Counted from the first letter of the stretch, positions 17,276 to 26,413 are shown. The stretch is 64,000 nucleotides of DNA from Mycolicibacterium neoaurum ATCC 25795 (GCF_000691525.1 NZ_JMDW01000006.1:1-64000), one strand, 5' to 3'. Made by a program: numbers and translations. The notes: generated by a model from the sequence alone, not told the origin.

Positions 17276-18321
17276 GCACCTACGGCCTGTCGGTTCTCGG
17301 CGCGGATTTGAAGTCACTGGCCCAGACCGCCCAGGCCGCCGACGCGGCCGGGTTCGACGCCGTATGGGCCTCGGAGTTCTACTCCCGGTCCGGATCGATC
17401 TCCATGGCCGCGATGGCCAACAGCACACAGAACTGCTGGATCGGTTCCTCCATTCTCTACGGCGTCGGCCGAAGCCCCCTGGTGCTGGCCACCGAGGCGC
17501 GTGATCTCGACGAACTCTCCAACGGACGGCTGGTACTCGGAATCGGCAACGGCACCAAACGGATGATGAGCGACTGGCACGGCGTGCCCGACACCTCCGC
17601 GCCCGCGCTGCGGATGGAAGAACTCGTGATGCTGCTGCGCCGGATCTGGAACCTGCATGAAGGGCCGATCCATCACGAGGGCCGTTTCTACAGAATGAAT
17701 CTCACCCCGACCGGCGACGTGGGACCCCCCAGCCGGCCGATCCCGATCGTCACTGCCGGTGTCCGGCCCCGGATGTGCGAGGCGGCCGGGCGGGTGGCCG
17801 ACGGCCTGGCCGGACATCCCCTGTTCACCACCACCTACGTCGAGGAGATCGTCCGGCCCGCTATCGCCCGGGGTGCCGCGCACACCGGCCGCGACCCCAA
17901 TGACGTGGAAATCATTTCCATGGTGATGTGCGCCATCCACGACGACGCCGAGGTCGCCAGGCGCGAACTGGCGCAGCAGATTGCGTTCTACTCCTCGGTC
18001 AAATCCTACGAGACGGTACTCGATGTGAACGGATTCGCCAGCGAAGGCCGAACCATCCGGGAAGCATTCGCCCAGCGCGATTTCCCGGCGATGTTCGCCG
18101 CGGTGTCCGACGAGATGATCGACACCATGGGCGTCGCCGGGACGGCACACGAAGTCCGTGAACAACTGAGACGCTACGACGGCGTCCTCGACCACATCAT
18201 GCTGTATTCACCATCGGTCGGCATCGCTGCGGAACGCGTGCAGCAAAACCTCGACAGCATCATCGGGGAATGCTCGCCCGCCTCGATGTCGCCAGGGCAG
18301 TCCGGTCCACGTTCAACCTGA
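17272..18321 (+). CDS. LLM-class (luciferase-like) F420-dependent oxidoreductase
   Basis: A 349-aa TIM-barrel enzyme of the bacterial luciferase superfamily, the type that in mycobacteria mostly uses coenzyme F420. It has the N-terminal strand and helix FDAVWASEFYSRSG, the flavin or deazaflavin segment NGRLVLGIGNGTKRMMSDWHG, and the PIPIVTAGVRPRMCEAAGRVADG segment typical of the family. It overlaps the TetR stop by 4 bp (ATGA). With the divergent P450 and the thioesterase/hydrolase genes it suggests oxidation and cleavage of a lipid-like compound. Cofactor choice (F420 or FMN) is inferred. Confidence 0.88.
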   Translation: MSTYGLSVLGADLKSLAQTAQAADAAGFDAVWASEFYSRSGSISMAAMANSTQNCWIGSSILYGVGRSPLVLATEARDLDELSNGRLVLGIGNGTKRMMSDWHGVPDTSAPALRMEELVMLLRRIWNLHEGPIHHEGRFYRMNLTPTGDVGPPSRPIPIVTAGVRPRMCEAAGRVADGLAGHPLFTTTYVEEIVRPAIARGAAHTGRDPNDVEIISMVMCAIHDDAEVARRELAQQIAFYSSVKSYETVLDVNGFASEGRTIREAFAQRDFPAMFAAVSDEMIDTMGVAGTAHEVREQLRRYDGVLDHIMLYSPSVGIAAERVQQNLDSIIGECSPASMSPGQSGPRST

Positions 18322-18369
18322 TCCACGCATTGCCGCCCACGTCGACCCGTCGCCGCGTCCGCGGCCGCA

Positions 18370-18834
18370 TCAGTGGCTCTGCCGCGCCGACCCCGCCGAT
18401 GATTGCGTGGCGCTGTTGACGATGTTGGCGTCGTCGGTGTCGGGGAGGTCATGGCGGACCACGCGAACCCGTCCTTGAGGTAGGCAGGCCATGTAGCCGT
18501 GGCGCATGCCGTAGAGTTCCCACGCTGTCTGTTCAGTGTCGGGATCGACATCGATGCGATGTCCGCGCGAGAAGCTCAGGTGTAGTCCTCCATCGTCGCT
18601 AGAACAGGCCTGGGTGCACACTGCGCCGGCGAGGTTCAGCAGTGGGCGTTCGTGGGTCGCGATCCTGAGGGGGTCAATGCGCACCGCCTCGATGGGGTAG
18701 GTGCCGACGGCCGGAAGGGTCAATAGCAGGGGGCAGGAGATGACGATTTCGTTGTAGTCATCGAAATCCAGAACCAGGCCGCCATGCAGCGAGAGGCGTT
18801 GTACGACAAGGTTTTCGATCCATTGGGTGTACAT
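18370..18834 (-). CDS. DUF6188 family protein
   Basis: A 154-aa small soluble protein beginning MYTQWIENLVVQRLSL at ATG 18834 (aaagaga upstream); the longer frame to 18855 is less likely. It resembles mycobacterial DUF6188 proteins, with conserved GLVLDFDDYNEIVISCPLLL, the Cys pair AVCTQAC and the closing TAWELYGMRHGYMACLP block. Beta-rich; no enzymatic motif. Convergent with the LLM gene. Function unknown. Confidence 0.75.
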   Translation of the reverse strand: MYTQWIENLVVQRLSLHGGLVLDFDDYNEIVISCPLLLTLPAVGTYPIEAVRIDPLRIATHERPLLNLAGAVCTQACSSDDGGLHLSFSRGHRIDVDPDTEQTAWELYGMRHGYMACLPQGRVRVVRHDLPDTDDANIVNSATQSSAGSARQSH

Positions 18835-18912
18835 GGCAGTCTCTTTTCGACGCATCGTTGAGCCGTATCCCCAAAGAGTACGCTAAGTAGCGCTGCGATA
18901 CCAGTAGTATCG

Positions 18913-19584
18913 TTATCGGTTGGCGGTGGGCCGAGCAGCGTTGGTCACGACGCGCCTGGTGGCTCGGTCAATGCGGTCGCGGGTGTCGGCGGCTGTCGCG
19001 CGGTCGCCGCTGAAGGCCACGAGGTTGGCCAACCAGATGTCGGAGATGACCCCAGCGACGTGCAGATCGGCGGGGGTGGGTTCGCCGCCCCTGAGCGTGC
19101 GGGCTAGCAGGATCTGGATCTCATCGGCCGCGCGGTCGAGTTCCGCGGCGGCGCGGGTGTCTGCGACGGCGAAGGCCCGTGTCATGGCCGTCGTCAGCCA
19201 TGGGTCGCGCTGCCAGCGGTCATGCAGATGTGCGGTGAGCCGTTCGAGCCGTTCCAGCGGTGTGCCCTCACCACCCGCCCAGTCGCCGGCCGAGTCGAGT
19301 CGACGGAACTCGCGCGTCAGCGCTGCTACCAGCAAGTGGGTTTTCGCCGGGAAATAGCGGTAAAGCGTGCCGACGGCGATGCCGACCCGCTCGGCAACCG
19401 TCCGCATCTGAACCGCCTCGTAACCACCGGCCGCGGCCACGGCCAAAGCTGCATCCAGAATCGTTTCCCGGCGCCGTGCGGAGGCGCGTGAACGCGACGC
19501 GTTAGCGGCCCGCTTCTCTGCAGCGACCGAGTTCGCTTCCGAAGGCAGGGTTTTCCCGCGGCTGCGCGCCTGAGGGAAAGTCAT
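18913..19584 (-). CDS. TetR-family repressor, KstR-like
   Basis: A 223-aa TetR protein. The HTH region GGYEAVQMRTVAERVGIAV-GTLYRYFPAKTHLLVAAL closely follows the KstR cholesterol-catabolism repressor of mycobacteria, and the ligand domain also matches in order (AMTRAFAVAD, VISDIWLANLVAF). A basic 35-residue N-terminal extension is present. It overlaps the upstream thioesterase stop by 4 bp, so the pair forms an operon. It is probably a KstR paralogue controlling lipid or steroid genes, rather than KstR itself. Confidence 0.88.
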   Translation of the reverse strand: MTFPQARSRGKTLPSEANSVAAEKRAANASRSRASARRRETILDAALAVAAAGGYEAVQMRTVAERVGIAVGTLYRYFPAKTHLLVAALTREFRRLDSAGDWAGGEGTPLERLERLTAHLHDRWQRDPWLTTAMTRAFAVADTRAAAELDRAADEIQILLARTLRGGEPTPADLHVAGVISDIWLANLVAFSGDRATAADTRDRIDRATRRVVTNAARPTANR

Positions 19585-20096
19585 GACGGCCCCGGGTCCA
19601 GACCGCCGCGGCGCGAGAACTGCTCCAGAAGATCGCCGAAAGCGCTGACATCGCCGTGTGCGGCGAAGTGCTCAGGGCTGACGACAATGAACACTGCACT
19701 GGCGGTGAAGCGGGCGATCCCACCCTCACCCGTGCCTGTCGCCGTGACATGCAGCGCCCGCCCTTCACGAGAGACGATGTGGGCAGTAATCCGGTGGGTC
19801 TGATGCAGCGGCACCGGCCGCAAATATTCGACCGTCAGGGTGCGGGTCACCGCCGGGGTGCCGGCGATCCACAACGTGAAGCCCAGGACGTCATCACATG
19901 CGGCGGCCACTGCCCCGCCGTGAGCCAGGCCCGGGGCCCCGATATGCCGCTCGTCGAACCTCACATCGGTGTACACCGCGTCGCCGCTGCGATGCACCAC
20001 TAGCCGCAGTCCGTGAGGGTTGTCCGGGCCGCAACCCATGCAGGTCGTGGTGTGCGAGGGCAGCCGCTCCGGCGGCAACACGCTTTTGGGCACCAT
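19581..20096 (-). CDS. PaaI-type hotdog thioesterase
   Basis: A 171-aa hotdog thioesterase. The N-terminal THTTTCMGCGPDNPHGLRL segment with paired Cys is common to a mycobacterial subgroup. The active-site segment is APGLAHGGAVAAACDDVLGF. The start is ATG 20096 because a gggggg ribosome site lies 2-7 bases upstream; the 36 extra upstream codons are rejected. It overlaps the following KstR-like gene by 4 bp and is divergent from another TetR gene. Likely acyl-CoA hydrolysis in lipid catabolism. The remnant at 15263-15378 is a decayed relative. Confidence 0.88.
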   Translation of the reverse strand: MVPKSVLPPERLPSHTTTCMGCGPDNPHGLRLVVHRSGDAVYTDVRFDERHIGAPGLAHGGAVAAACDDVLGFTLWIAGTPAVTRTLTVEYLRPVPLHQTHRITAHIVSREGRALHVTATGTGEGGIARFTASAVFIVVSPEHFAAHGDVSAFGDLLEQFSRRGGLDPGPS

Positions 20097-20196
20097 CACC
20101 CCCCAATACGATCGGTTTCGCTGCGCTACCGTTAGTACCACACTGCTAGACTGCCAGGACAACATCGCGTGAAAATCGACCGCCCGAGGTGAATGA

Positions 20197-20889
20197 GTGA
20201 GCAACAGTCAGTCAGCGCCAGTCCCTGACGATGACGTGGACCCGCGGCGCATCCGGTCACGCACCCGGCTGCTGGATGCTGCGGCAACGCTACTGAGCAC
20301 CGGTGGGGTGGAAGCGGTCACTATCGATGCCGTCACCAAAGCATCCAAAGTGGCCCGAACCACGCTGTACCGCCACTTCCACAGTTCGTCGCATCTGCTC
20401 GCAGCCACGTTCGAACGCCTACTTCCGCAAGTGACCACTCCGGCACCGACCAGCGGACCCCTCCGTGAGCAGCTGATCGAATTGCTCAGCCGCCAAGCCG
20501 CACTCTTCAACGACGCACCGCTGCATGTCACGACACTCGCGTGGCTCTCATTGGGGCCCACCGGCTCCACTAACGAAGCGGATGAGCGCCACACATCCGG
20601 GGCGCTACGGGCCCGAGTCGTTGACCAGTACCGTCAACCATTTGACGCCATACTCACCAGCCCGAGAGCACAAGCCGAACTCGACGACTTCGACCGGGAA
20701 CTGGCGCTCTGCCAACTCGTCGGACCACTCGCCTTCGCCCGAATGACCGGGCTTCGCACCATCACTCACAATGACTGCGCGAACATCGTCGATGACTTCC
20801 TCGCCGCCCACCGCAAGACCGATAGCGACGCCAAAGAGTCGAAGATCGCCACCAAGAAGACGGGCCGCCCCGCGCGCTTAGCTCGCTAG
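20197..20889 (+). CDS. TetR-family repressor
   Basis: A 230-aa TetR regulator starting with GTG 20197. The HTH lies at about 20-65 (TKASKVARTTLYRHFHSSSHLLAATFERLLP). The C terminus is a lysine/arginine-rich tail (about 210-230), unusual for the family and possibly for DNA contact. It is divergent from the thioesterase-KstR-like operon across a 100-bp gap, and probably controls that operon. No clear palindrome was found in the gap. Confidence 0.87.
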   Translation: MSNSQSAPVPDDDVDPRRIRSRTRLLDAAATLLSTGGVEAVTIDAVTKASKVARTTLYRHFHSSSHLLAATFERLLPQVTTPAPTSGPLREQLIELLSRQAALFNDAPLHVTTLAWLSLGPTGSTNEADERHTSGALRARVVDQYRQPFDAILTSPRAQAELDDFDRELALCQLVGPLAFARMTGLRTITHNDCANIVDDFLAAHRKTDSDAKESKIATKKTGRPARLAR

Positions 20890-21391
20890 GCACAACGAAA
20901 TCACAGCGTCCAGCCGGCTGGTCTTCGGGCCCTTTTCGCCTTCTCGCAAATCGCGTCGGCGATGGCATCGAAGGACCGTTCGTCGCCATCATCGGCGAGG
21001 CCGTGCGCGCAGATTCCATGGGCATCCGCGTGACGATTCGTGCCGGCAAAGTGAGTGCACCACCTCAGTGTTCGGACCGCCGTTTCCCGCGTTGAGAACT
21101 CTTCCCCCTACGTCCGTGAGGTGTCTCGCGGGCAACCCCTCGCATCCGCGGTCTCGCAATCCTTGGGACGCGGGGTGTCTGCGCCGCGGATCTTTATCCG
21201 GATATCGTCCGTCGTTAAGTGATCGTGCTTATTGGCAGAGGGGTCGAATTCCGAGTGGGGTGAATGCCCAAATCAGAGGTCTGTTCGAGGGCGAGTTTGT
21301 TCGCTGCGTCGCAAGCGCTGGCTGTCGGTGTCTCTTGATAAGACTGTTGCGAGCTGACTGCGTACCTGTGGTCAACAGGCAGGAGGATCCG
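20890..21391. other. Intergenic region without a recognisable gene
   Basis: 500 bp between a TetR gene and the DUF1508 gene. A minus-strand stretch at about 20905-21065 stays open for roughly 50 codons with coding-like third positions but has no start or family signature, so it may be a gene remnant. The right part carries the promoter side of the DUF1508 gene. Confidence 0.4.
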
Positions 21392-21715
21392 ATGTACTTC
21401 AAGGTCACGGTCACTGGTGACGCCAACCGCTATCCCACGTGGGCCTTGTACGGCGACAACCATGAGATGGTCGCCTGGGCAGGCGAAGGCTTCGAATCGC
21501 AAGCCAACGCCACCAGAGCGGCAAATGCCTTCAAGTCCGGCGGGTCCGCAGCACGGTATGAGACATTCCAGGACGTCGGCGGAAGCTGGCGGTGGCGCGC
21601 ATGGCGGTCGAGTGACAAAGTTGCCGCCTCAGGTGAGTCGTTCGCCAGCTCTTACAACGCGGAGCGCGCCGCCGAGAACGTGCGGGCGAACGCGCCGTAT
21701 GCGACTGGGCCCTGA
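21392..21715 (+). CDS. DUF1508 (YegP-like) protein with two repeats
   Basis: A 107-aa protein from ATG 21392, with a strong aggagg six bases upstream. Two copies of the small DUF1508 beta-beta-alpha unit are visible: WALYGDNHEMVAWAGEGFES (about 14-33) and WRWRAWRSSDKVAASGESFA (about 65-84), each followed by an Ala/Asn-rich helix. The family is widespread and poorly understood; YegP-like proteins are small cytosolic dimers. The longer reading frame from 21068 is not used. Confidence 0.8.
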   Translation: MYFKVTVTGDANRYPTWALYGDNHEMVAWAGEGFESQANATRAANAFKSGGSAARYETFQDVGGSWRWRAWRSSDKVAASGESFASSYNAERAAENVRANAPYATGP

Positions 21716-21724
21716 GCTGCGTAC

Positions 21725-22603
21725 ATGGGTGACAATGACGATCTGAAGTTGAATCCACGGTTCCTGCGGCGAGCAGCGGAACAGGTGCGCGACTTTGAGC
21801 GGGCGTTCAGCGCCCTGCTCGAGCTGTGTCAGTTCACCGCTGGGCTTCGGGCGATGGCTGGTCCCGACCTGCCTGACGAGGTACTTGCCGGCTACGCCAG
21901 TCTGCCCGCCGTGACACCGAGATCTGATGTGTCAGACGACGAATGGGTGGCGGCGAAGGGCCGCTGCTCACGGACAGCTGGCCGTATTGCGCATCTTCCC
22001 GACATCACCGGTGTGCGGATATCCCGCCCGGGATTCGGCGGTCCGGTTAACCCGTTCGAGATGTGGATAACTGTCACCCAGCCGCACTCGCTCGTACAGC
22101 CGGACGACATCCTCGCCGCGTCCGAACACACCATCGGCATCCTTGAATCGATGGTCGACCGTGTCGATGTCACCGGCGACATCAGCATCGAGGATATGCA
22201 CCCTTTGGTCTGGGGCGCGGCTCGAGGCCAATGGCGCATCGAGTTGTACCGCGAAGCGGTGTCATCCGCCGTGGGCGCTGTCATCGACCACGTCCGCCAG
22301 CTCACCGGAAGGACTGACCTCGACGACAAGGACGTTTTCACGCAGGCCTTCTCGCAGAGTCCACCCAAGGCTGGTGCTCCGCGATTGCGCTGGCTCGGAG
22401 GTAATCAAGACCAGACCGTCATATCGATGAACCGCGGCTTGTTGAGTTTCTCGACGGGCGTCCATGCTGCGATCCGAAACCCAACCACCCACGACCGGAC
22501 GCAGCTATCGGCGCAGGAGGCCGCCGAGAGGCTCGCCGCTTTAAGCCTTCTGGCGACTTGGGTGGAGAAGTGCAGGCTCGACAGCGTCGACGCCACGCAG
22601 TGA
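21725..22603 (+). CDS. Ymh-family (TIGR02391) protein
   Basis: A 292-aa protein whose C-terminal 110 residues match the Hypoth_Ymh/TIGR02391 pattern: KDVFTQAFSQSPP, then SFSTGVHAAIRNPTTHD, then AAERLAALSLLATWVEKC. The family is found in phage and abortive-infection-like loci and is proposed to be nucleic-acid linked, but no activity is established. The N-terminal half (about 1-170) is unassigned and acidic. It starts 9 bp after the DUF1508 stop with a weak RBS and may be co-transcribed. A defence role is possible but unproven. Confidence 0.7.
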   Translation: MGDNDDLKLNPRFLRRAAEQVRDFERAFSALLELCQFTAGLRAMAGPDLPDEVLAGYASLPAVTPRSDVSDDEWVAAKGRCSRTAGRIAHLPDITGVRISRPGFGGPVNPFEMWITVTQPHSLVQPDDILAASEHTIGILESMVDRVDVTGDISIEDMHPLVWGAARGQWRIELYREAVSSAVGAVIDHVRQLTGRTDLDDKDVFTQAFSQSPPKAGAPRLRWLGGNQDQTVISMNRGLLSFSTGVHAAIRNPTTHDRTQLSAQEAAERLAALSLLATWVEKCRLDSVDATQ

Positions 22604-22672
22604 ACAATCACTCGCGAGAACTCAAGCGCTGGAACCGCCGCCGCGAAATCCATCTGAGGCACAGCGATACGG

Positions 22673-24115
22673 TCAGCGGGCTCTTTCGGCGATGTAGGCG
22701 GTCCAGTCGCGGGCAGCAAGTCTGGCCCAGTCGGCGGCGTTTTTGTCGGTGAGCCCGAGCAGTTCGGCCAGGACTGGTGCGGGCATGTCGCCGGAGAGGT
22801 GGAAGAGGGTCGCTTTGCGGTTCTCGTAGGGCTTGATCCCGATGGCGACGAGCTGGGAGCGGATGTTCTCGGTGGCGAGGTGCGCTGCAGGGTTGCCGCC
22901 GCGGAACAGCCAGCCGGTTCCGCGTGAGGCGTAGAGGCTTTTGCCGCGGTGCTCGAGGTGCTCACGGATGAGGTCGTCGAGGAGCGGCGGCATCTGGACT
23001 GGAATCTTGCTGAAGGTGACGTGCACGGCCCGGTCGTCGGTGATCGCGACCTGACTGGTGCGCATGGCGACGATGCGTGAAAGCGGCTGTGCGAACAGCA
23101 ATGTGAGCAGGCCCGCAATTCGTGTATAACGGCGCACGGTCGTGTCGTGCAGCAGACGCTCTACGGCCGCCCACCGCTGCGTATCGGAGACGGTTACTGA
23201 GGGCGGTGACTGCGGGACGTCGGGGACTCGGAGTTTGGTGTTGGTGCGGGATTGGCGTAGCCAGACGATGAAGGCGTACTCATGGTTCAGCATCCTGCCG
23301 ACGTGTTCTTGGTAGCGCTCCAACAGATCCTGGGTCGCGGTCGCCGCACTGGCGTCATGGCGGGCGAGGAAGCCCACGAACTCGATCGCGACGCGGATGC
23401 GCCGTCGACACGCATCGGCCATCGACTTGGTCAACCGGTCTTCACGGGCGGCCTTGCGCATTCCTCGCAGCACCTGCCAGTGCGCGAATCGGCGAATCAA
23501 GGCGGCGTCCTCGGCGGGCAGTTCGGCGACGATGTCTTCGATCCAGGGCAGCATCCGTTCGATGCGGATGTCGAACGGTTCCAGGACACCGACCGCGACG
23601 AGAAGACTGCGAAGGTAGTCGTGGGCACGATCCGAGGGCAGGGTGCGGAAGGTGTCGTGGCTGATGTCGACCGCGCCGCAAGCCATCTGCCCGAGAAGTT
23701 GGGGGCCGATGCCAGGTTTCTTGCGCAGCCACCACAGCCCTGTTTGTGGGCGTTCGGAGTTCACCAGCTCGTCGAAGACCGGCCGCAATTGGCGGTGAAT
23801 CTGGCCGGTCGTCGGGTCGGCGAGCAAGTCGCTGAGGCGTTCACGCAGGAAGCATCGCGCGCACCGATTGTGCCCGTAGGGATGGTCTTCGCGCCCGCAT
23901 TCGCGGCACCCGAAGATCGACTCGACACCGGCACATGACGCGCACACCACCGTCTCGCCGCGTCGCCATGCCAGCGGCCGCACGACATGGCAGCCCGGAC
24001 AGGTTTCGGGGTGGTAGTGCCGCCTGCGACGGCAGCCGACACAAATGCGACACCCATGCGTCAGCCGGGTCAGGTAGTTGGTGCTTGCGCACTCCCAGCA
24101 GGCTCGTCGATTCAC
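22673..24115 (-). CDS. Cysteine-rich, degenerate tyrosine-recombinase-fold protein (partner recombinase)
   Basis: A 480-aa protein starting with GTG 24115, which overlaps the stop of the upstream regulator by 4 bp. The first 90 residues hold 13 Cys in CxxC-type pairs (Cys6/9, 22/25/28, 39/42, 58/61, 70/73, 85/88), predicted zinc ribbons. The C-terminal 170 residues follow the tyrosine-recombinase order, but key positions are altered: an Arg in QPLSRIVAMR, then FHLSGDM where HxxR is expected, LLGLTDK where GH is expected, and a Tyr in RDWTAYIAER. It probably binds DNA and assists the active recombinase upstream in the operon rather than cutting itself (inference). Confidence 0.75.
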   Translation of the reverse strand: MNRRACWECASTNYLTRLTHGCRICVGCRRRRHYHPETCPGCHVVRPLAWRRGETVVCASCAGVESIFGCRECGREDHPYGHNRCARCFLRERLSDLLADPTTGQIHRQLRPVFDELVNSERPQTGLWWLRKKPGIGPQLLGQMACGAVDISHDTFRTLPSDRAHDYLRSLLVAVGVLEPFDIRIERMLPWIEDIVAELPAEDAALIRRFAHWQVLRGMRKAAREDRLTKSMADACRRRIRVAIEFVGFLARHDASAATATQDLLERYQEHVGRMLNHEYAFIVWLRQSRTNTKLRVPDVPQSPPSVTVSDTQRWAAVERLLHDTTVRRYTRIAGLLTLLFAQPLSRIVAMRTSQVAITDDRAVHVTFSKIPVQMPPLLDDLIREHLEHRGKSLYASRGTGWLFRGGNPAAHLATENIRSQLVAIGIKPYENRKATLFHLSGDMPAPVLAELLGLTDKNAADWARLAARDWTAYIAERAR

Positions 24116-24444
24116 TCGTTGTCGCCGGGGCGGCGGATCCTGGCGCGGATCGGCCGCAGGTCGCCGATCCCGGACCCGCTGTCGTTGACTGCGGGTGCCT
24201 CGCGGATCTGTTCTTGGGCGAGCTCGAACAGATCGTTGGGGGTGCACGCCAGGATGTCGCACAGCGCCGCCAGCAGGTCGAGATTGATGCGCTGTGGAGG
24301 CTTGGTAGCGATCCGGTGAACCATCTGTCGGGAGATCTCCACGCCACGTTCGTGCAGCGGTGCGACGAGGTCGGTGGTGGCGAACATGCCGTTCTCGGCC
24401 ATCAGGCGGCGCAGGTTCCACCGGAGGACGGTTCTAGTGCTCAT
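24112..24444 (-). CDS. XRE/Cro-type helix-turn-helix regulator in the recombinase cassette
   Basis: A 110-aa protein with an HTH_XRE domain at about 8-75: LRRLMAENGMFATTDLVAPL, then the recognition part GVEISRQMVHRIATKPPQRI and LLAALCDILACTPNDLFEL. A polar C-terminal tail follows. It starts inside the end of the recombinase gene (11-bp overlap) and ends overlapping the next gene by 4 bp, so the three genes are tightly coupled. It is likely the regulator or accessory DNA-binding factor of the cassette. Confidence 0.85.
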   Translation of the reverse strand: MSTRTVLRWNLRRLMAENGMFATTDLVAPLHERGVEISRQMVHRIATKPPQRINLDLLAALCDILACTPNDLFELAQEQIREAPAVNDSGSGIGDLRPIRARIRRPGDNE

Positions 24445-25555
24445 CCTGGCTCCCTTCAGTCGTCGCGGATCCGTAGACGCGGCGCAGCGCCGCCTGCAAC
24501 GTTTTGGTCTTGAAGTCGTTGGACACCGAGGTGTAAATCGCGGTGGTCGAGGCGTAAGAATGTCCGACCTGCTCGGTAACGAACCGTTCCGGGTAACCGA
24601 ACTCGATCAGGTGGGTCACATAGGAGTGCCGCAGGCAGTGCAGGGTGAGGTCTTGAGGCAGACCGGCCTGCGCCCGCAAGTAGGCGAATCGCTTGTCCAT
24701 TTGCTTGGTCGCCACCCGCTGCCGACGCTCAGTCAGCCACAACTCTTGACGGCTGCCGGGACTCAGAAGCGGCCGGGCTTGATCGACCCATTGGCGCAGT
24801 CCGTCGATCACCCAGTCGAACTCGGGAACGGCCAGCACCGTGCGACGCCGAGGGGCGCTGCCGCGGCTGGACTTGGCATACCGGACGTGGACGGCGCCGA
24901 ACGTTCCCCACGCCGGCATCCGCGGGTTGGGACGCAGGTCGGCCACGTCGAGGTAGCACAGCTCTCGACGGCGTAACCCGAAGGCGTAGGCCGTCTTGAT
25001 CATCTGCGCGTCGCGCAACGCCGCCAACGCGCCTTTGCGACCCGAACGCGCAATGATGTCCACTCGATCGGCAAGGAACGCGAACAACGTTTCCACCTCG
25101 TCGTAGGTGAACGGCCGGCGGGCGGGCTTGCCCTCGTATTCGACCAGATGCGCCGCGGTGTTGAAGTCATGGCAGACCTGCGACGGGATCCTTTCGAACC
25201 GCTGCTCGCACTGCGAGATCCAGCCATAACGGCCATCGAGTAGGTAGTCACAAAACAACCGCAGCGTCATGTGGTAGCCGCGAATTGTCGAGGGCGCCTT
25301 GCGGTTGTTTCCCGACATCAGAGCCGCCGTGAAGTCCTCGACATCGCCGGCCGTCCAATCCCACGGATGCGTCTCGGCGAACGCAGCGAACCGTCGCACG
25401 AACGCCAATCGCGATTCGATCGTGGCCTCGGCAAGCAGCCGGGACTTCTGCTGGCGTCGCCACCCCGACAGCATCGCTTCAAAGACCGCGGACGGTTCAT
25501 CAAGATGGACCACGCCCGCGGCGAGAACGAGGTGCGCCGAACCTGGAACGCTCAA
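24434..25555 (-). CDS. Tyrosine recombinase (active), first gene of a three-gene cassette
   Basis: A 373-aa XerC/D-like recombinase. The N-terminal SAM-like core-binding domain spans about 25-125 (ATIESRLAFVRRFAAFAET). The catalytic domain has Arg in FGLRRRELCYLD, His306 and Arg309 in LHCLRHSYVTHL, His332 in VGHSYASTT and Tyr341 in IYTSVSND, so all catalytic residues are intact. The downstream genes encode an XRE regulator and a zinc-rich degenerate partner, all overlapping. This is a second recombination module, unrelated to the integrase at 119-1555. Confidence 0.9.
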   Translation of the reverse strand: MSVPGSAHLVLAAGVVHLDEPSAVFEAMLSGWRRQQKSRLLAEATIESRLAFVRRFAAFAETHPWDWTAGDVEDFTAALMSGNNRKAPSTIRGYHMTLRLFCDYLLDGRYGWISQCEQRFERIPSQVCHDFNTAAHLVEYEGKPARRPFTYDEVETLFAFLADRVDIIARSGRKGALAALRDAQMIKTAYAFGLRRRELCYLDVADLRPNPRMPAWGTFGAVHVRYAKSSRGSAPRRRTVLAVPEFDWVIDGLRQWVDQARPLLSPGSRQELWLTERRQRVATKQMDKRFAYLRAQAGLPQDLTLHCLRHSYVTHLIEFGYPERFVTEQVGHSYASTTAIYTSVSNDFKTKTLQAALRRVYGSATTEGSQDEH

Positions 25556-25945
25556 CTGAAGGCCTCCAGACGGTCAACTCACAGTTGTCAATGTCAACGG
25601 CAAGTTACCACGATCTGGGCCGAAATCGCTCATCAGCACAAACGGGAAATGGTTCAATGGCGGCTTGGCGGCTCTCGCCCCAAGCGCCACCCGCGTGCGT
25701 CAACTTTAAGTTGATTGGCGATCTTCCACCCCTAAATGCAAGAGGTGTGTTGGCTTTGAGGGAACGCAGAAGCAGGGGTGATGGCGAGGCAGCTGGGGTA
25801 CGGCGGCGGGGTGGCGGTCAGGCGGAGGGTGAATGTCGGGCGAGGTGTGGCATTGGTTCTTCAGGCGCGCCGGCAAAAATTGGTGGACAGCGAATGTGGC
25901 TGTGGTGGTGGCCGTCACGCCTCGGTTGCTCCTAGTGTCGCGGTC
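25556..25945. other. Intergenic region upstream of the recombinase cassette
   Basis: 390 bp between divergent genes. It contains repeated gtcaa words around 25575-25610 and a perfect dyad, tcaactt (25700-25706) and aagttga (25708-25714) around one base. This could be a recombination or regulatory site. No convincing gene. Confidence 0.4.
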
Positions 25946-26413
25946 ATGACAGCTGCAGGAACGTCCAAGGTGGAAGCCCGGCGACGAGCGCGCGAGGCGA
26001 CCAGGCGCGCCAACGAGGCCCGCGCGGCTCGGGAGAAGGCGAACATCGAGAACGCGGCGAACTACATGGTGGCCAAGGCTCGGCTGGCCGAGATCGACGC
26101 CTGGGAGACCGAACGGTTGGCCGCGGTGACCGAACTGGTACGCGCCGAGGCCACCAAGCGGCGTGCCGGCACTCGGGCCGCGGCCGGCGCGGCAATCAGG
26201 CTGTTGCGGGAAAGTGGTGAGACGCTGACGACGATCGCTGAACTGACCGGCGACGGTCTCGGCGAAGTCAGGGCCATGCTGAGGCACGCACCGAAGATCG
26301 AGAAGCGCACGGCGAGAAAGGGTTCGCATGCACTAGGCGGCTTTGGTGTTGTCGGTCCGTCAGAAGGCCCCGGCGGCGGAGCTACAGACAATCCCGAGGC
26401 GGCCTCGGCGTGA
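25946..26413 (+). CDS. Helical hypothetical protein with putative C-terminal HTH
   Basis: A 155-aa protein from ATG 25946. Residues about 5-75 form a long charged helix rich in Ala, Arg and Glu (KVEARRRAREATRRANEAR), likely coiled coil. Residues about 75-120 resemble a small HTH: AAIRLLRESGETLTTIAELT then GLGEVRAMLRHAP. No membrane segment or catalytic motif. Such proteins occur in actinobacterial mobile DNA, but I do not recognise a named family. DNA binding is a guess. Confidence 0.55.
   Translation: MTAAGTSKVEARRRAREATRRANEARAAREKANIENAANYMVAKARLAEIDAWETERLAAVTELVRAEATKRRAGTRAAAGAAIRLLRESGETLTTIAELTGDGLGEVRAMLRHAPKIEKRTARKGSHALGGFGVVGPSEGPGGGATDNPEAASA

Noticed and set aside
25700..25714. 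Short tcaactt/aagttga dyad as recombination core site
   Set aside because: Too short and single to claim; noted only in the intergenic entry.
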